DNA of 64,000 bases from positions 1 through 64,000 of the forward strand of contig NZ_DAMACX010000018.1 of NCBI RefSeq assembly GCF_031998825.1. Direction: 5' to 3'. This document shows positions 23,800-32,480 of this stretch, piece by piece. The notes under the pieces are model-generated. The model was given only the letters and a program-made list of their open reading frames with translations, was not told where the DNA came from and made no database searches. The stretch's first letter is position 1; each line of letters starts with the position of its first letter. The position numbers and the translations under genes were made by a program. This stretch comes from Pseudescherichia sp031998825. GTDB taxonomy: Bacteria > Pseudomonadota > Gammaproteobacteria > Enterobacterales > Enterobacteriaceae.

Positions 23800-24408
23800 A
23801 TGGGCTTAAAACAATGGGGTGTCGCGCTGATAGGGTGCACCACCCTGTTGCTGACGGCCTGCACGGTGGTGGATCTGGATGAAAACGGCAAGCCAATCAT
23901 GCCTGCCGATCCAAATGCGAAACAGAGTTTCGACAATCTGACCCCGCAGCAGATCGCGCAACAGACCTGGCAGTCCCGCGTTATGGATGCCGCTAATCAA
24001 CACGCGCTGGACGCCAGCGCGTTTACCAGCCAGCTGAAAGCCACTACCGGCGCACCGAAGAGCGTTTTTGTTCGTCTGACCAGCCCGGTCACCGCGGTTG
24101 ACGTGAGTAACGCGCGTGAGCAGAAGCTGACGTTCACCGTCGACAACCAGCCGCTGACCATCCAGCTCGGGCCGGTGATGCGCGGCAACGCCATTCGCGA
24201 TGCTACCGGCTTTAAGTTTGAAGATTTTACTAATCAGGTGCAGTTCGCCCAGCTCTCCCGCGCCTATAACCGCGAAGCCGCGAAGCAACTGCCGAAAATC
24301 GATGCTAGCTGGAACGGTAAACCTGCCACCGTGCTGTTTGCCGTGACGTTGGCCAATGGCAAAGCCCAGGACGCCGCCGCGCTGGATGTGAAACAGGAGG
24401 CACAGTAA
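23800..24408 (+). CDS. DUF2291 lipoprotein of a sugar ABC operon
   Basis: This is a 202-residue lipoprotein with lipobox LTAC (Cys at residue 21) and DUF2291 features such as SRVMDAANQHALDASAF. Members are almost always encoded with RbsABC-like transporters, as here (12 bases after the binding protein, overlapping the ATPase by 1 base). Aspartate is absent at +2 (Thr follows Cys), so outer-membrane sorting is expected. The role is unknown, probably as a periplasmic accessory of uptake. Confidence 0.85.
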   Translation: MGLKQWGVALIGCTTLLLTACTVVDLDENGKPIMPADPNAKQSFDNLTPQQIAQQTWQSRVMDAANQHALDASAFTSQLKATTGAPKSVFVRLTSPVTAVDVSNAREQKLTFTVDNQPLTIQLGPVMRGNAIRDATGFKFEDFTNQVQFAQLSRAYNREAAKQLPKIDASWNGKPATVLFAVTLANGKAQDAAALDVKQEAQ

Positions 24409-25934
24409 TGAGCGTTACCCCTGTGGATGACATTATCCTGCGCACGCGTGGGATCTCGATGCTCTTTCCCGGCACCGTGGCGCTGGATAACGTCGACTAT
24501 AACGTCTGGCGCGGCAAGGTGAACGTCATCATTGGCGAAAACGGGGCTGGCAAATCGACGCTGATGAAGATCCTCGCTGGCGTGCAGCAACCCAGCCTCG
24601 GCGAGATCCTGCTTAACGGCAAACCGGTGCATTTTTCGAGCACCCGCACAGCAGCAGCGCACGGGATCGGCATGGTGCACCAGGAGCTGAACCTGTTTGA
24701 AAACCTCAACGTGGCCGAGAATATTTTTCTGGGCCGCGAGCTACAAAAAGGCGTCGCGCCTATCAATGAAACCGAGCAGGAGCGCCGCGCCGCCGAGCTG
24801 CTGCAACGCCTCGACCAGCCCATCTCGCCCAAAGATCTGGTGGGTAACCTGAAGGTAGGCCAGCAGCAGCTGGTAGAGATCGCCAAGGCGCTGGCGGAGG
24901 ATGCCGACATTCTGATCCTCGACGAACCCACCTCGGCGCTGAGTAAAACCGAAGTGGAGATCCTGTTTCGCGTGATCCGCGAGCTAACCCGCCAGGGGGT
25001 CTCCATTATCTATATCTCGCATCGCCTGGAAGAGCTGATGGCCATCGGCGATGTCATCACCATCCTGCGTGACGGCAAGTTCCAGGCGGAAGCAAAGGTC
25101 AAAGATATCGACGTGCCGTGGATCGTCCGCGAGATGCTTGGCAGCGATCCGGTTAGCACCTTTCTTGAACCGGGCCGCACCTTTGGCCCGCCGCTGCTGG
25201 AGGCGGAGCACATTACCTGCGTTAACGCCGCAGGAAACACGGTGGTTAACGACGTCAGCTTTAAGGTACATGCCGGAGAGATCGTCGGTATTTACGGCCT
25301 GATGGGGGCCGGGCGCACCGAACTGTTCGAATGCCTGCTGGGCACCGAGCGCAACTACTTCGGCAAGCTGTGGCTGGACAGCAAGCCGGTACCCCAGCGG
25401 CTGGCAACCGCCGACCGCATCCGGATGGGGATGAGCCTGGTACCGGAAGACCGTAAGCGGACCGGGATCTTCCCCATCTCTTCGGTGGCGAGCAACCTGA
25501 CCATCGCCAGCCTCTGGCGACGCCTCCAGCGCGGGCTGACCATTGCCAGTAAAGAGGAGGATGCCGTCGTGGCGGGCACCATTGGCGACCTGTCGATCAA
25601 GGTCTCCTCGCCGGAGGTAGAGATCCAGGCCCTGAGCGGTGGCAACCAGCAGAAGGTGGTGATTGGCCGCTCGCTGCTCACCAATCCGAAGGTGCTGTTT
25701 CTCGACGAGCCGACGCGAGGCATTGACGTTGGTGCCAAGGCGGACGTGTTCCGCATGATGGTGCAGCTCTCTCAGCAGGGCATCGCGGTGGTCTTCTCCA
25801 CCTCGGATTTAAAAGAGATCATGGCGGTTTCCGACCGTATTCTGGTGATGTCCGGGGGCAAACTCACCGCCGACATCGTTCGCGATCGGGCCGAAGAATC
25901 AGCGCTGGTCACAGCAAGTGCTCAGGGGTTTTAA
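24408..25934 (+). CDS. Sugar ABC transporter ATPase, two nucleotide-binding domains
   Basis: This 508-residue RbsA/XylG/AraG-type protein has two fused ATPase domains. The first has Walker A GENGAGKST and Walker B ILDEPTSALS. The second has a degenerate Walker A (GLMGAGRTE) and an intact signature LSGGNQQKVVIGRSL, with Walker B FLDEPTRGID. The imbalance between halves is typical of the family. TAATG overlap with the DUF2291 gene and a 1-base gap to the permease show one operon. Confidence 0.93.
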   Translation: MSVTPVDDIILRTRGISMLFPGTVALDNVDYNVWRGKVNVIIGENGAGKSTLMKILAGVQQPSLGEILLNGKPVHFSSTRTAAAHGIGMVHQELNLFENLNVAENIFLGRELQKGVAPINETEQERRAAELLQRLDQPISPKDLVGNLKVGQQQLVEIAKALAEDADILILDEPTSALSKTEVEILFRVIRELTRQGVSIIYISHRLEELMAIGDVITILRDGKFQAEAKVKDIDVPWIVREMLGSDPVSTFLEPGRTFGPPLLEAEHITCVNAAGNTVVNDVSFKVHAGEIVGIYGLMGAGRTELFECLLGTERNYFGKLWLDSKPVPQRLATADRIRMGMSLVPEDRKRTGIFPISSVASNLTIASLWRRLQRGLTIASKEEDAVVAGTIGDLSIKVSSPEVEIQALSGGNQQKVVIGRSLLTNPKVLFLDEPTRGIDVGAKADVFRMMVQLSQQGIAVVFSTSDLKEIMAVSDRILVMSGGKLTADIVRDRAEESALVTASAQGF

Positions 25935-25935
25935 A

Positions 25936-27024
25936 ATGAAAACTGTACAATCGGCCGCGTTGACGCCACGCGGCGGGGCATCGCTGTCCCGCGAGAACAT
26001 TCTGCTTATTTTATTGAAACTACGTACGTTTATTGCTCTTTTCCTTATTGTCGGCTTCTTCACCGTCATGGTGCCGGGGTTCCTGTCGGCTGGCAGTATG
26101 GTGATCATGATTAAGCATATCGCCATTAACGCCTTTCTGGCGCTGGGGATCACCTTTGTGATTATCACCGCCGGGATCGACCTCTCCATCGGTGCGACGC
26201 TGGGCCTGTGCGGGATGATTGCCGGGTGGATGATCACCAAAGGCATCGTGCTGCCGATGTTTGGCATCGCCATCTTCCCCAGCGTCTGGGTCATTGTGCC
26301 CGTGGTGCTGCTGATCGGTGCGCTAATAGGCGGGGTGAACGGCTGGATCATCACCCGCTATAACGTCGCGCCTTTTATCTGCACCCTCGGGACCATGTAC
26401 GTCCTGCGCGGTGCGGCGATGCTCACCTCCGACGGCCAGACCTTCCCAGGGCTGTCCGGAAACCCGCTGCTGGGCAATACCGGCTTTGATGAGATTGGGG
26501 CCGGATCGCTGTTTGGCATTCCGTGGGCGATCTGGATGATGATCGTGCTGGCACTTATTATCGCCTACGTCGCCCGTCGCCTGCCCTTTGGCCGCCACGT
26601 CTACGCCATCGGCGATAACGAGCGCGCCGCTGAGCTCTCCGGCGTGAAGGTGAAACAGGTTAAGGTGCTGGTCTACATGCTCTCCGGCTTCTGTGCCGCC
26701 ATCGCCGGGATCGTGGTCTCCGCCCAGCTGGTAGCCAGCCATCCGGCCAACGGTACTGCCTTTGAGATGAACGCCATCGCGGCGGTGGTGCTGGGTGGCA
26801 CCTCGCTGGCGGGCGGGCGCGGCACCATTCTCGGCACGCTGATCGGTGCCTTCGTCATCGGTTTCCTGGCAGACGGGCTGGTGATGATGGGCGTCAGCGA
26901 GTTCTGGCAGATGGTGATTAAAGGCATCGTGATTATCGTGGCGGTGATCATCGACCAGATGCAAAACCGGATGCAGCAGAAAGCGGCGGTGGTGGCGCAG
27001 AAAGCGGTGATGGAGGGCAAGTAG
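25936..27024 (+). CDS. Sugar ABC transporter permease (RbsC-like)
   Basis: This is a 362-residue inner-membrane permease, start ATG at 25936 right after the ATPase stop; AGGGG at 25924-25928 serves as ribosome site. The BPD_transp_2 family is shown by GIDLSIGATLGLCGMIAG, RYNVAPFICTLGTMYVLRGAA and FGRHVYAIGDNERAAELSGV. About ten helices are expected. It forms a homodimer with the fused ATPase. It converges with the SorC gene over a hairpin. Confidence 0.92.
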   Translation: MKTVQSAALTPRGGASLSRENILLILLKLRTFIALFLIVGFFTVMVPGFLSAGSMVIMIKHIAINAFLALGITFVIITAGIDLSIGATLGLCGMIAGWMITKGIVLPMFGIAIFPSVWVIVPVVLLIGALIGGVNGWIITRYNVAPFICTLGTMYVLRGAAMLTSDGQTFPGLSGNPLLGNTGFDEIGAGSLFGIPWAIWMMIVLALIIAYVARRLPFGRHVYAIGDNERAAELSGVKVKQVKVLVYMLSGFCAAIAGIVVSAQLVASHPANGTAFEMNAIAAVVLGGTSLAGGRGTILGTLIGAFVIGFLADGLVMMGVSEFWQMVIKGIVIIVAVIIDQMQNRMQQKAAVVAQKAVMEGK

Positions 27025-27038
27025 CCCCTGCTCTTCTT

Positions 27039-27060
27039 CCCCGGGCGATGCGGCCCGGGG
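27039..27060. terminator. Hairpin between permease and SorC genes
   Basis: CCCCGGGC/GCCCGGGG forms an 8-bp stem with a 6-base loop in the 45-base gap between convergent stops. It has no clear T run. Confidence 0.55.
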
Positions 27061-27069
27061 AGATTCGCC

Positions 27070-28020
27070 CTACTTTTTCATCAGGCTACGCGCCGTCGCA
27101 AAGTCGGTAATTAACACATCGATGTAGTTACCCTCCAGCGCACCGCGAATGGCGTTGCTTTTCTCTAAGCCGCCCGCCAGGGCGATAACGTGCTGGCAGG
27201 CGCGCATCTGCGCCAGCTCCATGCCGATCACCGGATCCTCCTCCTGGCTCAGCACCGGATTGCCGGCGGCGTCGTAGTAGTGCAGGCAGATATCGCCCAC
27301 CGCACCGCGCTCCGCCAGCAGGGTCAACATCTCTTCGTTGTAGTAGTTACCCGAGTTTTTTAGCAGCTGGGACGGCTCCAGCTCGCCAATGCCGACAATG
27401 GCAACATCCACCTCGTCAAACTTTGCCACCGCCGCCGCCACGTCCGGGCTGTTGACCAGCCGGGCGCGCTCCTCCACCGAGTGCTCAATGCTCTGGGAGG
27501 GCAGCAGCCACGCCGGGCAGCCCAGGTGCGCCGCCAGCTGCTGGGTGAGGATGGTGGCCTGCACGTTGCCGTTGGGGCCGACGCCGCCCAGCAGCTGGAT
27601 CACCCCTGCCGCGCGGATATTCTGCGGATGCATCTCGTCCACCATGCAGCGAATGGTGCTGCTCCAGGAGGAGATGCCCACCAGATCTTCCGGCCGAACG
27701 CGGGTTTCCACATAGTGCGCCGCCGCGCTGCCGATGGCATGTTTAAGCTGCCCGTTGCTGGCGTTCTCGCCAACGTCCACCACGATGGCCTGGCGAATGC
27801 CAAAGCGCTCTTCAATGGCCTTTTCCAGCTCGACAAAAATATTGGTTGGCTGAACCACGGTGATTTTAACCAGGCCCTCTTTCTGGCAGCGCGTCAGCGC
27901 CCGTGAGACAAATGATTGTGACAGGTGCAGCAGCGAGGCGATTTCAGACTGCTTTCTGTTTTCGCTGTAGTAGAGCGTGGCGATCTTCACCAGCAAGCGT
28001 TGTTCATCCTGCTTCGACAT
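27070..28020 (-). CDS. SorC-family sugar-responsive regulator
   Basis: This 316-residue protein starts at the ATG at 28020 (GGGGA upstream); the frame opens 29 codons earlier. An N-terminal HTH (YYSENRKQSEIASLLHLSQS, then FVSRALTRCQKEGLV) is followed by the sugar-phosphate-binding domain of the SorC/DeoR type (IQLLGGVGPNGNVQA, ALAGGLEKSNAIRGAL). It lies between the transport operon and the isomerase gene and is divergent from the latter. It is the obvious candidate to bind the duplicated 34-base elements; its effector is likely a phosphorylated sugar. Confidence 0.88.
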   Translation of the reverse strand: MSKQDEQRLLVKIATLYYSENRKQSEIASLLHLSQSFVSRALTRCQKEGLVKITVVQPTNIFVELEKAIEERFGIRQAIVVDVGENASNGQLKHAIGSAAAHYVETRVRPEDLVGISSWSSTIRCMVDEMHPQNIRAAGVIQLLGGVGPNGNVQATILTQQLAAHLGCPAWLLPSQSIEHSVEERARLVNSPDVAAAVAKFDEVDVAIVGIGELEPSQLLKNSGNYYNEEMLTLLAERGAVGDICLHYYDAAGNPVLSQEEDPVIGMELAQMRACQHVIALAGGLEKSNAIRGALEGNYIDVLITDFATARSLMKK

Positions 28021-28108
28021 AACATTCCCCTTGATTTTATGTCCGTTATTTTTATGCATACCTGAATAGATAACAAGCACGCCCTGGTTTTTTGCTTGCT
28101 GAAGCAAC

Positions 28109-28220
28109 TGTGATCGTTTTCTCCTTTCTCAGAAAATTGCCTGTACACGTCGTGACAAAGGGAAAAGTAAGGCATATCTTACATTCATGAATAATAAATC
28201 ATAAATGAATATATATTCAA
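28109..28220 (+). promoter_or_regulatory. Isomerase promoter, copy 2 of the duplicated regulatory block
   Basis: TGTGATCGTTTTCTCC at 28109-28124 is a better CRP half-site than copy 1. The 34-base element at 28187-28220 differs at 3 positions from 22799-22832 and contains the perfect 14-base palindrome TGAATATATATTCA. It ends 23 bases before the ATG at 28244. Confidence 0.7.
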
Positions 28221-28243
28221 GAGAGATTACTGGAGAGAGAGCA

Positions 28244-29662
28244 ATGTCCCGAATTCCGCAGAACCTGACCATGGGCGTCATTATCGGCAACCGTGGGTTT
28301 TTCCCCAGCTATCTGGTAGCCGAAGCACGCGAGCAGGCCACGGCGCTCTTTGCGCGGCTGGGTATCAACACCATTATGCTTGACGACACGCAGACCGAGC
28401 TGGGCGGAGTGGAAACCCGCCAGGATGCGAAAATCTGCGCCGAGCTATTTCGCGCCCACCGGGATGAGATCCACGGCGTGGTGGTGCTGCTGCCTAACTT
28501 TGGCGATGAAAAAGCGGTAGCCGAAACCCTGCGTCTCTCGGGCCTCAACGTCCCAGTGCTGATTCAGGCCGAAGAGGACAACCTCGATAAGATGGGGCTG
28601 GCAACCCGCCGGGACAGCTTCTGCGGCAAGATATCCCTCTGCAATAACATGCGTCAGTACGGCATCCCCTTTACCCTGACCACCCAGCACGTCTGCGCCC
28701 TCAGCGGCGAGGTATTTGAAAAGGATCTCCGTCGCTTCGAACAGATCTGCCGCGTGGTGAGCAGCATGCGCGGCGTGCGCGTCGGGGCCATCGGCGCGCG
28801 CCCGGCCGGGTTTAACACCGTGCGCTACAGCGAGAAGCTGCTTGAGCGGCTGGGGATCGCGGTTGAGACGCTGGATCTCTCCGAGGTCTTTACCCGCGTT
28901 AAGCAGCTGCGCGATGACGATATCCGCGTCGATGAGAAACGCCGCCTGCTGCTCGACAACGCTGATGCCAGTGGGATCCCGGCAGATAAAATTGTCACTA
29001 TGGCGAAGCTGTTCGTAGTGATCAGCGAGTGGGTTATCGCCAACGACATCGACACCACCGCCATCCAGTGCTGGACCTCGTTGCAGGAGAACCTCGGCAT
29101 TAACGTCTGCTCAATTATGAGCATCATGTCCGGACAGCTGATGCCCAGCGCCTGCGAGGTGGATGTGATGGGCGCGCTGTCGATGTACGCCCTCGCCAGC
29201 AGCAATATGAGCCCCGCGTCGATTGCCGACTGGAACAACAACTTTGGCGACGATCGCGACAAGTGCGTGCTGTTCCACTGCGGCAACTTCGCGGCGGCTA
29301 GCCTTGAAGATCCGCATATGGGCACCGCCGATATCATCGGCACCACCGTCGGGAAAGAGAACACCTGCGGGGCGGTGCATGGTCGCCTGAAGAGCGGCAA
29401 CCTGACCTACTTCCGTCTGAGCACGGACGATCTCACCGGCGAGATCAAAGCCTACGTCGGCGAGGGCCAGTCGGTGGACGATCCGCTGGATACCGTCGGC
29501 TGCCGGGCGGTGATTCAGGTTCCGCACCTGGAGAATTTGCTGGCGTGGATCTGCCGCAACGGCTTTGAGCACCACGTGGCCATGAACCACTCCGCCTGCG
29601 CCGAGATTTTGCAGGAGGCCTTCACGCGCTACCTTGGCGTTAACACCTATCTGCACCGGTAG
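28244..29662 (+). CDS. L-fucose/arabinose-isomerase-family sugar isomerase
   Basis: This is a 472-residue cytosolic enzyme of the FucI/AraA superfamily, shorter than FucI (591). The metal-binding region shows ACEVDVMGALSMYALA, with Glu and Asp spaced as in fucose isomerases, and a late His in GFEHHVAMNHSACAE. It presumably interconverts an aldose and a ketose taken up by the RbsABC-like importer with which it shares promoter elements. The frame opens upstream at 28205; I use the ATG at 28244 after AGAGAGAG. No kinase or aldolase lies next to it, so the downstream pathway is not visible here. Confidence 0.82.
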   Translation: MSRIPQNLTMGVIIGNRGFFPSYLVAEAREQATALFARLGINTIMLDDTQTELGGVETRQDAKICAELFRAHRDEIHGVVVLLPNFGDEKAVAETLRLSGLNVPVLIQAEEDNLDKMGLATRRDSFCGKISLCNNMRQYGIPFTLTTQHVCALSGEVFEKDLRRFEQICRVVSSMRGVRVGAIGARPAGFNTVRYSEKLLERLGIAVETLDLSEVFTRVKQLRDDDIRVDEKRRLLLDNADASGIPADKIVTMAKLFVVISEWVIANDIDTTAIQCWTSLQENLGINVCSIMSIMSGQLMPSACEVDVMGALSMYALASSNMSPASIADWNNNFGDDRDKCVLFHCGNFAAASLEDPHMGTADIIGTTVGKENTCGAVHGRLKSGNLTYFRLSTDDLTGEIKAYVGEGQSVDDPLDTVGCRAVIQVPHLENLLAWICRNGFEHHVAMNHSACAEILQEAFTRYLGVNTYLHR

Positions 29663-29671
29663 GGTTAAGGG

Positions 29672-30445
29672 TTATGCCGGGCGGCGGATGGGGAGATAGT
29701 GAATGCTCATCGCGCCGCCCTCCTCTCTCTGCACTTTTGCCTGCACTTTCCACCGCTTCTCGATCTCATTCGGGGTGAGCACCGCCTCTGGCGTCCCGAC
29801 GCTGACCACTCTTCCCGTCTCGATCAGCACCAGCTGCTGGCAGTAGTTCGCCGCGAGGTTGAGATCGTGCAGGGCAATCACCACCGTCATTGGAAGCCGG
29901 GATATCAACCCCATCAGCTCCAGCTGGTGATGGATATCAAGGTGGTTGGTGGGTTCATCAAGCAGCAGAACGTCTGGCTGCTGGGCCAGCGCCCGGGCAA
30001 TCTGACAGCGCTGGCGCTCCCCGCCGGAGAGCTGACGCCACAGCCGATGCCGCAGCCCGGCCAGCTGCATCAGGCTCATCGCCTCCTCTATGGCAGCACG
30101 ATCGTCGGCACGCAGGGAGCCAAACGTCCGGCGGTGTGGCGTACGCCCAAGGCGAACAATCTGCTCTACGCTGAGATCTCCATCAGCCTCCGCATGCTGG
30201 GGGACGAAGGCCATCCGACGCGCCAGCGATGTCAGCGGAAGAGCGCTTAACGGATCGCCATTGAGGCGAATACGCGGTTTAAGCGCAGGATAGAGCCCCG
30301 CCAGGCAGCGGAGCAGCGTCGATTTACCCGAGCCGTTGGGTCCCAGCAGGCCGATAGTTTGCCCGCCCGCCAGCGTCAGGCTGACATTGTGAAGGATTTT
30401 TCGCGACTGGAGGGTGACCTCCAGCCGTTCAGCGCTGATGTTCAC
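29672..30445 (-). CDS. FecE-type ABC ATPase of Zur-boxed operon
   Basis: This 257-residue ATPase has Walker A GPNGSGKST, signature LSGGERQRCQIARAL and Walker B VLLLDEPTNHLD. It belongs to the iron-complex/cobalamin importer class. It starts with GTG at 30445, overlapping the permease stop by 4 bases (GTGA). It is the last gene of a four-gene operon led by a COG0523 GTPase. The transported metal complex is unknown; zinc is the best guess from the Zur box. Confidence 0.9.
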   Translation of the reverse strand: MNISAERLEVTLQSRKILHNVSLTLAGGQTIGLLGPNGSGKSTLLRCLAGLYPALKPRIRLNGDPLSALPLTSLARRMAFVPQHAEADGDLSVEQIVRLGRTPHRRTFGSLRADDRAAIEEAMSLMQLAGLRHRLWRQLSGGERQRCQIARALAQQPDVLLLDEPTNHLDIHHQLELMGLISRLPMTVVIALHDLNLAANYCQQLVLIETGRVVSVGTPEAVLTPNEIEKRWKVQAKVQREEGGAMSIHYLPIRRPA

Positions 30446-31473
30446 TGATTTTTCTCCCGGCTCCGATAGAGGAGCACAACAAAGGCGGGCGCGCCCACCA
30501 GGGCCGTGACTACCCCGATAGGCAGCACCTGATGGGTAATCAACGTCCGCGAGACAATATCGGCCACGATCATAAAGTGGCTGCCGATCAGAAAGGCTAC
30601 GGGCACCGTGACGGCGTGGCCCGCGCCGGTAAGCATCCGCGTTATGTGGGGAATGACCAGACCGACAAAGCCGACCGCGCCGATGGCGCTGACGATGTTA
30701 GCGGTGATCAGCGCCGTGGTCAGCAGCAGTGCAATGCGTACAAAGGTCACTGGGATCCCGAGCGTGGTCGAGACCTCATCGCCAAAGGTGAAGGTGTCGA
30801 GCGCGCGCGCAAATCGCATTACGATCAGAAACCCCAGCAGCGTCACCCCCAGACTCAGCAGCGCGTCCGGCCAGCGCACGCCGCTTAAGCTCCCCAGCAG
30901 CCAGAACATTACGCTACGCGACTGCTCGGCGTTGGCCGAGGTGCTGACCACGTACGCGGTCAGGGCGTTAAATAGCTGGGTACCGGCAATCCCCGCCAGC
31001 AAGATACGCGGCGGGCTGTCGCTCATGCCCCGGGTGATCAGCACGATCAGGCCAAACGCCAGACAGGCCCCGACAAACGCACCACCGCTGACGCTCAGGG
31101 CGCTGCCGCCGATGCCCAGCAGCATCACCCCTACCGCTCCCAGCGAGGCGCCGGCGGAGATACCCAGCAGATAGGGTTCCGCCAGCGGGTTACGCAAAAT
31201 GGCCTGCATCACCAGCCCACACAGCGCCAGCCCGCCGCCGCTGCATGCCGCCATCACCGCCCGGCTCATCCGGTACTGCCAGACAATCCCGGCCTCTACG
31301 GCAGGGAGTGGAAAGGCGGTTAATCCCAGCCCGTTGCCGATCGCCCTGGCGGTATCGCCAAAAGAGACCGGCATATCGCCAATGGTTGCTGCCAGCACCA
31401 GCATCAGCGGCAGCCCCGGCACGCAGGCCAGCATAAGACCGGCAGCGCGCCATCCCGGTAACGCATGGCTCAT
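30442..31473 (-). CDS. FecCD-type ABC permease of Zur-boxed operon
   Basis: This 343-residue inner-membrane permease has about ten helices, with the family blocks NPLAEPYLLGISAGASLG, GFVGLVIPHITRMLTG and LPIGVVTALVGAPAFVVLL. A single permease gene implies a homodimer. It has ATGA overlap with the binding-protein gene upstream and with the ATPase downstream, so translation is coupled. Confidence 0.92.
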   Translation of the reverse strand: MSHALPGWRAAGLMLACVPGLPLMLVLAATIGDMPVSFGDTARAIGNGLGLTAFPLPAVEAGIVWQYRMSRAVMAACSGGGLALCGLVMQAILRNPLAEPYLLGISAGASLGAVGVMLLGIGGSALSVSGGAFVGACLAFGLIVLITRGMSDSPPRILLAGIAGTQLFNALTAYVVSTSANAEQSRSVMFWLLGSLSGVRWPDALLSLGVTLLGFLIVMRFARALDTFTFGDEVSTTLGIPVTFVRIALLLTTALITANIVSAIGAVGFVGLVIPHITRMLTGAGHAVTVPVAFLIGSHFMIVADIVSRTLITHQVLPIGVVTALVGAPAFVVLLYRSREKNQ

Positions 31474-32480
31474 GGCTTAATGTGCTCCGCCAGCCTGTCG
31501 CCAATCAGCTCAACGGCATCCACGTTCCTCAGAGAAGGATTCAGAGACATGGCGGGCACCACGATAATGCGGTTGTTTTTCACGGCCGGGATTGCCCTGG
31601 TCACCGGATCGCTGCGCAGGAACTGCTCCTTCACCGCCACGTCGTCAGCCGGGTAGAGACGGCGTTCCATATCAGCAATAACGATGATATCAGGCTGAGC
31701 GCGGGCGATGGACTCCCAGGTCACCGCGGGCCACTCATCCTTCGACTCAACAACGTTGGTGAGGCCGAGGGTTTTGCTGATCCAGCCGGGCGCGCCATAG
31801 TTACCCGCCACCCAGGGATCGCCATTCAGACGGCTGCTGGAGAACCAGAACACCACCTTCAGCGGCTGCTGAGAATGGGAGCCTGCCTGGCGCTGCGCGT
31901 GGGCGATGCGCGCGGCCAGCGCCTGATTGAGCTTCTGACCGTGTTCAGGCACGCCGAAGATAGCCGCCAACTGACTCACCTCCTCTTCAATCGCCTGCAA
32001 TGAGAAGGGAACGCTGCGCGCCCCGTCGGCGTTAGAGGTATCAGTCACGTTTTTACCGATGCAGTCGGCGGGTGAGATCCAGGTTTTGATCCCGAGGCTG
32101 GCAAACTGCTCCCGGGTGCCTACCTCTCCCTGCGGCCCAATGTGCCAGTGATACTGGGCGAGAACCAGATCCGGCCTCTGGGCTACCACCGCTTCAAACG
32201 ACGGGGAGTTCTCCGCCAGTTTTTTTAGATCCTTGCCCTCTCCGGCGAGTGACTCCGGCAGTTTGCCAAACCACACCGAGGTGGCGCTGATTTTACTTCC
32301 CAGCCCGAGGGCCAGCAGCAGCTCGGTTTCGTGCTGCCCAACGGTAACCACCCTTTGCGGCGGCGCGGTAAAGGTTTGCTTCACGCCGCAGTTCTCCACC
32401 GTGACGGGAAAACCGGCGGCGGGCGCGGCGGTGGCAAAGCCGAGCAGCGCGACGAGCAGAAGCAGACGACTATTGCGCAT
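31470..32480 (-). CDS. FecB-type metal-complex binding protein of Zur-boxed operon
   Basis: This is a 336-residue periplasmic protein with signal peptide MRNSRLLLLVALLGFATAAP. The start at 32480 lies inside the end of the GTPase gene, with GGAGAG in front of it. It has a bilobal TroA/BtuF-like fold with RVVTVGQHETELLLALGLG and PDIIVIADMERRLYPADD. Two cysteines in the mature part (NCGVKQ, ADCIGKN) could form a disulfide. The partners are a FecCD permease and a FecE ATPase. The ligand is probably a metal chelate; no receptor gene is in this operon. Confidence 0.87.
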   Translation of the reverse strand: MRNSRLLLLVALLGFATAAPAAGFPVTVENCGVKQTFTAPPQRVVTVGQHETELLLALGLGSKISATSVWFGKLPESLAGEGKDLKKLAENSPSFEAVVAQRPDLVLAQYHWHIGPQGEVGTREQFASLGIKTWISPADCIGKNVTDTSNADGARSVPFSLQAIEEEVSQLAAIFGVPEHGQKLNQALAARIAHAQRQAGSHSQQPLKVVFWFSSSRLNGDPWVAGNYGAPGWISKTLGLTNVVESKDEWPAVTWESIARAQPDIIVIADMERRLYPADDVAVKEQFLRSDPVTRAIPAVKNNRIIVVPAMSLNPSLRNVDAVELIGDRLAEHIKP

